From the NCBI GenBank assembly GCA_016295375.1, contig JAEDLI010000081.1:1-10961 (forward strand): a stretch of DNA of 10,961 bases, in the 5' to 3' direction. This DNA is from Fibrobacter sp. (lineage in GTDB: Bacteria; Fibrobacterota; Fibrobacteria; Fibrobacterales; Fibrobacteraceae). The notes under the pieces were generated by a model, which was not told the origin of the DNA, made no database searches, and was given only the letters and a program-made list of their open reading frames with translations. Within the stretch, counting starts at the first letter, position 1. Each line of letters begins with the position of its first letter. The position numbers and the translations under genes were made by a program. Positions 1 through 4,818 of the stretch are shown here, one piece after another.

Positions 1-55
1 AACTCCTGACCTCCTGCATGCCATGCAGGCGCTCTACCAACTGAGCTATAACCCC
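1..55 (-). tRNA. tRNA-Ala (anticodon GGC), 3' part cut by window edge
   Basis: On the minus strand this reads as a tRNA 5' portion: acceptor 5' strand GGGGTTA, then TA, D-arm GCTC with AGTTGGTA loop and GAGC, anticodon stem CCTGC/GCAGG around the seven-base loop ATGGCAT, variable loop AGGTC and the start of the T arm. Loop positions 34-36 are GGC, which reads the alanine codon GCC. The overall sequence is very close to bacterial tRNA-Ala. The T loop and 3' acceptor strand lie beyond position 1, so whether CCA is encoded cannot be seen. Confidence 0.93.
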
Positions 56-62
56 GAAAGGT

Positions 63-90
63 GAGCCAAATAGAGAAATTTATCTGGCTC
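63..90. repeat. 28-bp imperfect palindrome across the tRNA promoter
   Basis: Reading the minus strand, the left arm GAGCCAGATA and the right arm TATTTGGCTC match as inverted repeats at 9 of 10 positions, separated by 8 bases. The palindrome lies across the promoter spacer and -10 box, a position typical of an operator. No binding protein can be named from sequence, and it may be chance or a processing hairpin in the leader. Confidence 0.4.
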
Positions 91-97
91 TTGTCAA
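69..97 (-). promoter_or_regulatory. sigma70-type promoter of the tRNA gene
   Basis: On the minus strand a perfect -35 box TTGACA (92-97) is followed by exactly 17 bases and a -10-like TCTATT (69-74, 4 of 6 consensus bases). The first tRNA base is 13 bases further on, which leaves room for a short 5' leader removed by RNase P. A 28-bp imperfect palindrome (63-90) covers the spacer and the -10 box. Confidence 0.7.
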
Positions 98-132
98 GGG
101 GGAGGGCCATCTTTTTTTCAAAAAAGGCGAAA

Positions 133-160
133 GTTACTAGTTCTAAGTTCCTAGTTACTA
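133..160 (+). repeat. Heptamer array A (four GTTACTA-like units)
   Basis: Four contiguous 7-bp units on the plus strand: GTTACTA, GTTCTAA, GTTCCTA, GTTACTA. The phase is strict and each unit starts with GTT. The array is rich in CTAG, a tetranucleotide usually scarce in bacterial DNA. It lies in the non-coding stretch between the cyclophilin gene end and the tRNA promoter and is inverted relative to array B. Confidence 0.75.
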
Positions 161-167
161 GAATTGC

Positions 168-191
168 CCCCAAAAAAAGCAATTTTTTGGG
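168..191. repeat. A/T-rich hairpin between the two heptamer arrays
   Basis: CCCAAAAAA (169-177) and TTTTTTGGG (183-191) are perfect 9-bp inverted arms around a 5-base loop. An alternative pairing, AATTGC (162-167) with GCAATT (179-184), excludes it. The position between inverted heptamer arrays A and B puts it at the tip of a possible long cruciform. It could help end cyclophilin transcription, but neither strand shows a canonical GC-rich stem followed by a T tract. Confidence 0.5.
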
Positions 192-199
192 AAATCTTC

Positions 200-234
200 T
201 AGTAACTATTAACTAGTAACTAGGAACTCGTAAT
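200..234 (-). repeat. Heptamer array B (GTTACTA-like units, inverted to array A)
   Basis: On the plus strand the units are TAGTAAC, TATTAAC, TAGTAAC, TAGGAAC and a degenerate TCGTAAT. Read on the minus strand these are GTTACTA-type units, so arrays A and B face each other. Aligning 133-161 with the reverse complement of 199-227 gives 23 identities in 29 positions, so the pair could form a long imperfect stem closed by the hairpin at 169-191. Confidence 0.75.
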
Positions 235-261
235 TGCGCTGCGGTTGCAGCCGCAATTACG
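229..261 (-). terminator. Strong hairpin over the end of the cyclophilin gene
   Basis: CGTAATTGCG (229-238) and CGCAATTACG (252-261) are perfect 10-bp inverted arms. Inside them CTGC/GCAG adds four pairs around a GGTT loop, with one unpaired base at 251. The stem includes the stop codon (257-259) and the last sense codons. No T tract follows on the minus strand, so this is more likely a 3'-end stabilising or attenuating hairpin than a textbook intrinsic terminator. Confidence 0.5.
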
Positions 262-802
262 CCTTTTCGATGGTCACGCTTTCGATAATCACGTCGTCGA
301 AAGGACGGTCGCTACGGTCCGTCTTGACTCCGGCGATTTCGTCCAGGACCTCAAAGCCCTCGTAGAGCTGGCCGAACACGGAGTAGCCGTCGGCAGGGCC
401 GGGGCCCACCTGGTCGTGGTCCAAGAAATGTACGTCGTCGCCATGGACGATGAAGAACTGGCTGCCGATGGAGTTGGGCATGGCGGTCTTTGCCCAGCTG
501 AGGGCGCCCCGCATGTGGGAAAGGCAGGGGTCGTACTTGTCGCCGATGGTGGTGCCCGGGCCCTTGGCGGAGTGTCCGCCGGTGCCGTTCCTGTTGGTGA
601 AGTCGCCGCCCTGGATCATGAAGTCCTTGATGATGCGGTGGAAGGGAGCGCCGTCGTACTTGCCCTGCTTGGCAAGTTCGATGAAGTTGGTGGCGCATTC
701 GCCCACCCGTTCTTCGAAGAGGCGGAGCTTCATGGTGCCGTGATTGGTTTTCATGATGGCGATAGTTTCGCCTGCCTGGGGTTTATCGAGCTGGTTGAAC
801 AT
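257..802 (-). CDS. ppiB: Cyclophilin-type peptidyl-prolyl cis-trans isomerase, cytoplasmic
   Basis: A 181-residue single-domain cyclophilin that catalyses cis-trans isomerisation of X-Pro peptide bonds during protein folding. The catalytic block is intact: F54-H55-R56, then FMIQGGDF (61-68), GALSWAKT (99-106) and SQFF (114-117), ending with a DGYSVFG strand (138-144). There is no signal peptide or membrane segment, so it should act in the cytoplasm, like PpiB rather than periplasmic PpiA. An insertion rich in Gly/Pro/Asp (about 128-138) replaces the usual short HLDGK turn. The ATG start at 802 has GGAG on the minus strand 5 bases upstream. The gene is transcribed alone, divergently from pyrR and towards the tRNA, and is flanked on both sides by heptamer arrays. 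The family call is secure; the ppiB/ppiA symbol is conventional. Confidence 0.95.
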   Translation of the reverse strand: MFNQLDKPQAGETIAIMKTNHGTMKLRLFEERVGECATNFIELAKQGKYDGAPFHRIIKDFMIQGGDFTNRNGTGGHSAKGPGTTIGDKYDPCLSHMRGALSWAKTAMPNSIGSQFFIVHGDDVHFLDHDQVGPGPADGYSVFGQLYEGFEVLDEIAGVKTDRSDRPFDDVIIESVTIEKA

Positions 803-816
803 GGGAACTCCGAAAA

Positions 817-837
817 GTGGTTAGTGGTTAGTTCATT
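817..837 (+). repeat. Heptamer array C in the ppiB leader
   Basis: Two identical GTGGTTA units (817-830) followed by a degenerate GTTCATT. On the strand of ppiB these read TAACCAC TAACCAC and lie about 14 bases before its ATG, just upstream of the ribosome-binding site. The 15 bases 817-831 match the reverse complement of 946-960 (array D) at 13 of 15 positions. In RNA the two differences would be G-U pairs. Confidence 0.6.
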
Positions 838-863
838 GTAAAATGCAGAACTGTCTTTGTATA
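835..863 (-). promoter_or_regulatory. Candidate ppiB promoter
   Basis: On the minus strand TATACA (858-863, 4 of 6 to TTGACA), 17 bases, then TACAAT (835-840, 5 of 6 to TATAAT). This would start transcription near 828 and give a leader of about 25 bases carrying array C. The boxes coincide almost exactly with those of the opposing pyrR candidate. The spacing is good but the -35 is weak, so this is a prediction only. Confidence 0.4.
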
Positions 864-865
864 TA
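836..865 (+). promoter_or_regulatory. Candidate promoter of the pyrR-pyrB-pyrC'-PilZ operon
   Basis: TTGTAA (836-841) and TATATA (860-865) are separated by 18 bases. Transcription would begin near 872 and give a leader of roughly 94 bases containing the hairpin at 891-929 and array D. The region is very A/T-rich, which makes chance -10-like matches common; confidence is limited. Confidence 0.4.
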
Positions 866-872
866 TATACAA
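857..872. repeat. 16-bp perfect palindrome in the ppiB/pyrR divergent region
   Basis: TTGTATATATATACAA is its own reverse complement across all 16 bases. It overlaps the candidate -10 box for pyrR and the candidate -35 box for ppiB, so a dimeric regulator bound here could control both genes. The alternating TA core also makes it an easily melted site, so it may simply be promoter DNA. Confidence 0.5.
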
Positions 873-890
873 TTATTGAGGTGTGTAATT

Positions 891-929
891 GAATCTTTTT
901 TTGTGAAAACGGCAAAAAAAGCTAGATTC
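891..929 (+). other. A/T-rich leader hairpin upstream of pyrR
   Basis: GAATC (891-895) plus seven T and G (896-903) pairs with C plus seven A (913-920) and GATTC (925-929), with a nine-base loop and a four-base bulge GCTA (921-924). It lies in the predicted leader of the pyr operon. It is not a GC-rich stem with a 3' U tract, so it is not a classical attenuator, and no PyrR-binding loop of the Bacillus type is recognisable. Confidence 0.4.
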
Positions 930-939
930 TCCTAAACAC

Positions 940-967
940 GAATCACTAATCACTAGCCACTAGTCAT
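940..967 (+). repeat. Heptamer array D abutting the pyrR start codon
   Basis: Four contiguous 7-bp units, GAATCAC, TAATCAC, TAGCCAC and TAGTCAT, the last of which runs into the pyrR ATG (966-968). On the sense strand of pyrR the consensus is TARYCAC, the same sense motif seen ahead of ppiB in array C. The array occupies the position where a ribosome-binding site would be expected, and none is visible. Confidence 0.65.
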
Positions 968-1526
968 GAAAGACAACTGCAAAAGACTTCAAGAACTCCT
1001 CTCGGCCCAGGCTATGGAATTTGCCTTGGACGAGATGGCTGCAAAGATTGCAAAGATGCACCCCAGTGCCGACAACATGATTGTTCTCGGCATGGCAAGC
1101 CGCGGGATTCCCTTGGCTCAAAAGCTCAGCAAGCGCTTGAGCGAAAAGTTCGGGAAACCCATCGAGACCGGCAGCCTGGACGCCACGTTCTACCGCGATG
1201 ACTTCCATTACCGCAAAAAACTGGGCTCTACGGAAATGCGTTTTACCGAGATGCCCGCTAGCGTAGAGGGCAAGGTGGTGATTTTGGTAGATGATGTCCT
1301 CTATACAGGCCGTTCCGTTCGGGCGGCATTGCAGGCCATTTTGGACTTTGGACGCCCATCGGTGGTTCGGCTCTGCGTTCTGGTGGACCGGGGCCACAGG
1401 GAACTCCCCATTGCCCCCGACTGTGTGGGACTCACCGTTGAAACAGCACAGAACCAGGAAGTCCGGGTGAACATCGAACCCATTGACAATGAAAATTCCG
1501 TCTATCTCGTAGAAGTGGAGGCTTAG
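966..1526 (+). CDS. pyrR: PyrR: pyrimidine operon regulator / uracil phosphoribosyltransferase
   Basis: A 186-residue type I phosphoribosyltransferase of the PyrR family. The PRPP-binding motif is intact (VILVDDVLYTGRS, 105-117), as are the ligand loop S45-R46-G47, the YRDD strand (76-79) and the PyrR signature DRGHRELPI (141-149). Family members bind UMP/UTP and pyr leader RNA, and many also convert uracil plus PRPP to UMP. Length is normal. The ATG at 966 fits the family N terminus; the next in-frame ATG (codon 17) would delete the first conserved helix. No Shine-Dalgarno sequence precedes it, only heptamer array D. It is the first gene of the pyr cluster, one base from pyrB. Whether it regulates by RNA binding here is uncertain, since no attenuator is evident in the leader. 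Confidence 0.95.
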   Translation: MKDNCKRLQELLSAQAMEFALDEMAAKIAKMHPSADNMIVLGMASRGIPLAQKLSKRLSEKFGKPIETGSLDATFYRDDFHYRKKLGSTEMRFTEMPASVEGKVVILVDDVLYTGRSVRAALQAILDFGRPSVVRLCVLVDRGHRELPIAPDCVGLTVETAQNQEVRVNIEPIDNENSVYLVEVEA

Positions 1527-1527
1527 C

Positions 1528-2463
1528 TTGAGCGCACTTGAAATTAAGCACCTGTTTGGACTGCGCGGCGTATCGAAACAAGACATTCGCCTGATTCTCG
1601 ACCACGCGAAACAGTTTAGAGAAGTCCTTGAACGCCCTGTGAAAAAGGTGCCGAGCCTTCGGGGCATGACGGTGGTGAACCTGTTCTTTGAAAATAGTAC
1701 CCGCACCCGCACCAGCTTTGAACTCGCTGAGAAAAGGCTTTCGGCCGATACGGTGAACTTTACCAGCAGTAACTCCAGCGTCAAAAAGGGAGAGACCCTG
1801 GTAGATACCCTCCGCAACATCGAGGCCATGAAAATCGATATCGTGGTGGTCCGCCACAAGGGGACGGGGGTTCCGAAGTTTTTGGCCGACAACAGTAAGG
1901 CCATCATCGTGAATGCCGGAGATGGCGCCCACGAGCATCCGACCCAGGCGCTTCTAGATATGCTTACCGTAGAAGAAAAGCTTGGTACTCTTGAAGGTAA
2001 GAACGTGACCATCGTAGGCGACATCCGCCACAGCAGGGTCGCCCGCAGTAACCTCTGGGGCATGACCACCATGGGTGCTCATGTGACCCTTTGCGGACCT
2101 AGCACCCTGGTTCCCCGCAACACGGAACTCATGTCTAGTGTCACCTGGGAAAGCGATGTGAAAAAGGCGGTAAAGAATGCCGACGCCATTATCGCACTTC
2201 GCCTGCAAAAGGAACGCATGGACGACGCCCTGCTTCCCAGCATGCGTGAATACCGCAACACCTTCGGTATCACCCACGAACTTTTGGAATGCGCCAAGGA
2301 CAAGGTACTGATTATGCACCCGGGCCCTATCAATCGCGGCGTAGAGCTGGATAGCGAAATCGCCGATGGTGAAAATTCTGTCATCTTGAACCAGGTGACA
2401 AACGGCGTTGCCGTCCGCATGGCGGTGCTTTACCTTTTGGCCGGAGGCCGTGCCCATGAATAA
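1528..2463 (+). CDS. pyrB: Aspartate carbamoyltransferase catalytic chain
   Basis: A 311-residue aspartate transcarbamoylase, which joins carbamoyl phosphate and aspartate to make carbamoyl-aspartate, the committed step of pyrimidine synthesis in the cytoplasm. All expected motifs are present: carbamoyl-phosphate loop STRTRTSFE (57-65), SVKKGET (84-90) with the catalytic-loop lysine, HPTQALLD (137-144), GDIRHSRVARS (164-174), RLQKER (225-230) and HPGPINRG (264-271). The start is TTG at 1528, supported by GGAGG at 1517-1521 six bases upstream; the first in-frame ATG is codon 47, inside the conserved domain. It overlaps the next gene by 8 bases. No pyrI regulatory chain gene is next to it. The neighbouring inactive dihydroorotase suggests a Pseudomonas-type PyrB-PyrC' complex. 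Confidence 0.97.
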   Translation: MSALEIKHLFGLRGVSKQDIRLILDHAKQFREVLERPVKKVPSLRGMTVVNLFFENSTRTRTSFELAEKRLSADTVNFTSSNSSVKKGETLVDTLRNIEAMKIDIVVVRHKGTGVPKFLADNSKAIIVNAGDGAHEHPTQALLDMLTVEEKLGTLEGKNVTIVGDIRHSRVARSNLWGMTTMGAHVTLCGPSTLVPRNTELMSSVTWESDVKKAVKNADAIIALRLQKERMDDALLPSMREYRNTFGITHELLECAKDKVLIMHPGPINRGVELDSEIADGENSVILNQVTNGVAVRMAVLYLLAGGRAHE

Positions 2464-3703
2464 GATTGTACTCAAGAATGTTCGCCCTTTTGTAAACGGG
2501 AAATTTGAAGCTCCTACCACCATGAATCTTGCCGACGGCAAGTGGGTCAATGAAGATTTGACCGACGCCCCGGCCTTTGATGCTGGCGGGGCTCTTGCGC
2601 TTCCGGCCCTTTTCGGCCTTGGACTGGACTTTAAGGAACCTCTGCGTGACGACATCTACGATTTCAAGGATGGCGTAAATGCCATGCGCCGTGGCGGATT
2701 CTACGGTGGTCTTTACGAAAGCTCCGACAACGCCATCGACGATTCCCGCAAGCTTTCGGCCATCAAGCAGATTAGCAGCTTTGCCGGATTTGCGTTCAGC
2801 TTCTTGGGCGCCTTCAGCGTGGGCTACAAGTGCAAGGAACTGACGGAGATGATCGAGCTTGCCGAAGAGGGAGCCGTAGGCTTTGGCGACGGTAACCAGG
2901 ACGCCACCCGGACCAGGTTCTTGCGCCTTGCTATGGAATACGGATCCATGACGGGCAAGCGGTTCTTCTTTATGCCTCTGGACGAATCCCTCCGCCATCA
3001 CGGGCTTGTCCACGAGGGCCATTACGCCGATACGCTTGGTATGAAGGGGGTTCCTCGTGTGGCAGAAACCATCGCTGCTTTCCGCATTCTTGAAATGGCT
3101 CGGTTCTTAAAAGTTCCTGTACATTTCAAGCAGGTCAGCTGTGGCGAAACCTTGAAACTAATCGAAAACGCTCGGGAACAGGGCGTGGACGTTACCTGCG
3201 ATGTGGACATCTATCACCTGTTGCTAGACGATAGCTGTCTGTTCAATCTGGATTCCCACTGCAACGTGGTGATGCCATTCCGCTCGGCAAGCGACAAGGA
3301 GGCTCTGTGGCAGGGACTCAAGTCTGGGACGGTGAACGCTATTAGCGTGAACCACGATCCGGTGCTCCGTCAAGATAAAGAAGTGAACTTTGAAGATGCT
3401 GTGCCAGGCGCAATCTCCCTGGAAATAGCGCTCCCTGCTTTGTGGAAGTCCCTGGTAGAAAAGCTGGGCGAGGCTCGAGCTCTGGAGCTGTTGTCCTTTG
3501 CCCCTGCAAAGATTGCAGGCGCGGATTCTTCCGACCTGTCTCTGGGTTCCAAGGCGAATCTTGTGGTGTTCAATGACAAGGAAGAAACGGTGGTAGCTCC
3601 GTCCTTGTTTGCCGGTCAGGTCCGTAATTGCCCGCTTCTGGGTCAAGCACTTTCTGGCAAAATCAAGGGTTCCTATTTGGGCGGTCTTTGGACCGAGGTC
3701 TAG
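2456..3703 (+). CDS. pyrC': Dihydroorotase-like protein lacking catalytic residues (PyrC')
   Basis: A 415-residue member of the dihydroorotase/amidohydrolase family, normal in length but apparently dead as an enzyme. The metal-binding HxH motif after the first strand is replaced (LFGLGLDFKEP, 52-62; G56 and D58 where His are expected). The HAED-like site reads MPLDES (173-178), the later His is Q226 (HFKQVS), and the catalytic Asp of the TDHAP motif is N299 (VNHDP). In Pseudomonas the equivalent PyrC' is a structural partner needed for aspartate transcarbamoylase assembly; by analogy this protein probably scaffolds PyrB. The start is the ATG at 2456 with GGAGG 8 bases upstream (2443-2447) and an 8-base overlap with pyrB; an upstream in-frame ATG at 2408 would add 16 residues within pyrB and has no such site. 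The reading frame is intact, so it is not a pseudogene. Confidence 0.88.
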   Translation: MNKIVLKNVRPFVNGKFEAPTTMNLADGKWVNEDLTDAPAFDAGGALALPALFGLGLDFKEPLRDDIYDFKDGVNAMRRGGFYGGLYESSDNAIDDSRKLSAIKQISSFAGFAFSFLGAFSVGYKCKELTEMIELAEEGAVGFGDGNQDATRTRFLRLAMEYGSMTGKRFFFMPLDESLRHHGLVHEGHYADTLGMKGVPRVAETIAAFRILEMARFLKVPVHFKQVSCGETLKLIENAREQGVDVTCDVDIYHLLLDDSCLFNLDSHCNVVMPFRSASDKEALWQGLKSGTVNAISVNHDPVLRQDKEVNFEDAVPGAISLEIALPALWKSLVEKLGEARALELLSFAPAKIAGADSSDLSLGSKANLVVFNDKEETVVAPSLFAGQVRNCPLLGQALSGKIKGSYLGGLWTEV

Positions 3704-3708
3704 GCTAA

Positions 3709-4725
3709 ATGATTGAACCCCTGCAGTTGTTCTGGATTTTTGGCATTGTGGTCCTGGTGCTTACACTGGTGGCCCTGTGGGAAATTCAGCGCAGTTACTA
3801 TCGCAGGGAACACGAGGTCATGTTCGGGACGCCCCTCTTTGATGCTCAGATTAAAGAGTTGGGACTTCTTCCTGATGAAATCAGGGTCCTTGAAAAGCTA
3901 GTCCGTTCTTCGAAGTACGAAAACAAAGACGCCATCTTGAATACGGCTACCCTCTTTGAATCGGCGGTGTCCAACTACTACGATTTCAAGGGCGAAGAAA
4001 ATGTCAAAAAAAATGTGCTTGAGGTTATTGCGAGGCTCCGTAGAAAATTGAATTTTACGGCAGCAAATCATCTTGCTACAGTAACCTCTACAAGACAGTA
4101 CAACGAGACGGACCGCGTAGATGTTCTTTTGGACGGCGGAACCCGAATGTTCCATTCGACGATTCTTGGAACGGATGAACTGGGGCTTGTGGTCGGATAC
4201 GACGAATCTGTGGGTTCGGGGCGCTCCCTGGTGGGCAGGAATGTCCGGTTGCGCTGGACCCGGCCAGAAGATGCCGTATACACGGCCAAGGTTGCGGTCA
4301 AATCCTTCAATTCGGGCCGCCTTACGCTATCTCATGCGACAAACCTCGAAAAGAAGCAATTGCGCCGTTGGGTTCGCGAACCGGTGGATTTCCCGGTGGT
4401 GGCGACCTTTGAAGATGGTTCTACCAGCAATGGGGTGCTTTTGGACCTATCTGCGGGCGGTATCCTTCTTGGGCTTCCGGTGGACTTCTCTTCGGGGCAG
4501 CACTTGAAAATCAGGTTCGAATTGCCCAGTTTTGGCGAAGAAGATGTGGAAATTGAGATTTTGCGCAATTTGGGGCAAAAAAATCCGAAATTTCCGGATT
4601 ACTATTTCTTGACGGCCTCCTTCTTCGGGGCCTTCGGGTGGACCCAGGAGAGGGTCCTGCAGTACATTTTCGAGGTCCACAAGCAAAAAAAGGCCCCCGA
4701 AGAGGTCTGGAAAAATCCTAAGTAG
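3709..4725 (+). CDS. Membrane-anchored PilZ-domain protein (c-di-GMP receptor)
   Basis: A 338-residue protein with one N-terminal membrane segment (about 6-24) followed by basic residues (R28, R32, R33), which puts the rest in the cytoplasm. Residues 45-125 are mostly helical and unrecognised. Residues 130-210 form a beta-rich domain resembling the YcgR-like N domain that precedes PilZ. The C-terminal PilZ domain (about 216-325) has both c-di-GMP motifs intact: RxxxR (R219 to R223) and DxSxxG (D246, S248, G251). It should therefore bind c-di-GMP at the inner membrane. It starts 5 bases after pyrC' with GAGG at 3695-3698, so it is probably the last gene of the pyr transcript, and it sits just upstream of the pilMNOPQ operon. 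A role in tuning pilus function is inferred from position only. Confidence 0.88.
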   Translation: MIEPLQLFWIFGIVVLVLTLVALWEIQRSYYRREHEVMFGTPLFDAQIKELGLLPDEIRVLEKLVRSSKYENKDAILNTATLFESAVSNYYDFKGEENVKKNVLEVIARLRRKLNFTAANHLATVTSTRQYNETDRVDVLLDGGTRMFHSTILGTDELGLVVGYDESVGSGRSLVGRNVRLRWTRPEDAVYTAKVAVKSFNSGRLTLSHATNLEKKQLRRWVREPVDFPVVATFEDGSTSNGVLLDLSAGGILLGLPVDFSSGQHLKIRFELPSFGEEDVEIEILRNLGQKNPKFPDYYFLTASFFGAFGWTQERVLQYIFEVHKQKKAPEEVWKNPK

Positions 4726-4755
4726 TTCATTTTCAATGACTTAGATGATTTTTTT
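4718..4755 (+). terminator. Weak intrinsic terminator after the PilZ gene
   Basis: CTAAG (4718-4722) pairs with CTTAG (4740-4744), and TTCAT-like TCATT (4727-4731) with AATGA (4735-4739), with a four-base bulge and a three-base loop. A run of seven T (4749-4755) follows within five bases. The stem is A/T-rich and overlaps the stop codon, so termination may be partial, leaving some read-through into pilM. Confidence 0.45.
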
Positions 4756-4757
4756 GC

Positions 4758-4786
4758 TTGACATTTGGCTTTTATAAAGGTAGAAT
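4758..4786 (+). promoter_or_regulatory. Strong sigma70-type promoter of the pilMNOPQ operon
   Basis: A perfect -35 TTGACA (4758-4763) and TAGAAT (4781-4786, 5 of 6) separated by exactly 17 bases. The predicted start site near 4793 gives a leader of about 26 bases to the pilM TTG. It is the best promoter match in the window and implies vegetative, sigma70-type expression of the pilus assembly genes rather than sigma54 control. Confidence 0.8.
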
Positions 4787-4818
4787 TAGGGTAGTATAGT
4801 TTCCGATTGGAGTTTATT

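Noticed and set aside
106..128. Possible hairpin GCC...GGC with T7/A6 arms as a terminator
   Set aside because: The T and A tracts are separated by a single base, leaving no room for a loop without unpairing much of the stem; stability would be poor.
133..234. CRISPR-like array
   Set aside because: The 7-bp units are contiguous with no spacers and no cas genes are nearby.
245..841. 198-codon open frame on the plus strand antisense to ppiB
   Set aside because: The opposite strand encodes a complete cyclophilin with catalytic motifs. This frame is low-complexity Val/Ala/Gly/Glu with no family features, and its start lies in the ppiB 3' hairpin.
873..965. Classical pyr attenuator or PyrR-binding loop
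   Set aside because: The only hairpin is A/T-rich with a bulge, and no GC-rich terminator or Bacillus-type binding-loop consensus is visible.
960..2072. 370-codon open frame on the minus strand across pyrR and pyrB
   Set aside because: It is antisense to two well-supported genes, crosses their boundary and has no recognisable domain or ribosome-binding site.
2408..2455. Upstream in-frame ATG for pyrC' adding 16 residues
   Set aside because: The extension lies inside pyrB, has no suitable ribosome-binding site and does not resemble a dihydroorotase N terminus, whereas the ATG at 2456 has GGAGG at ideal spacing.
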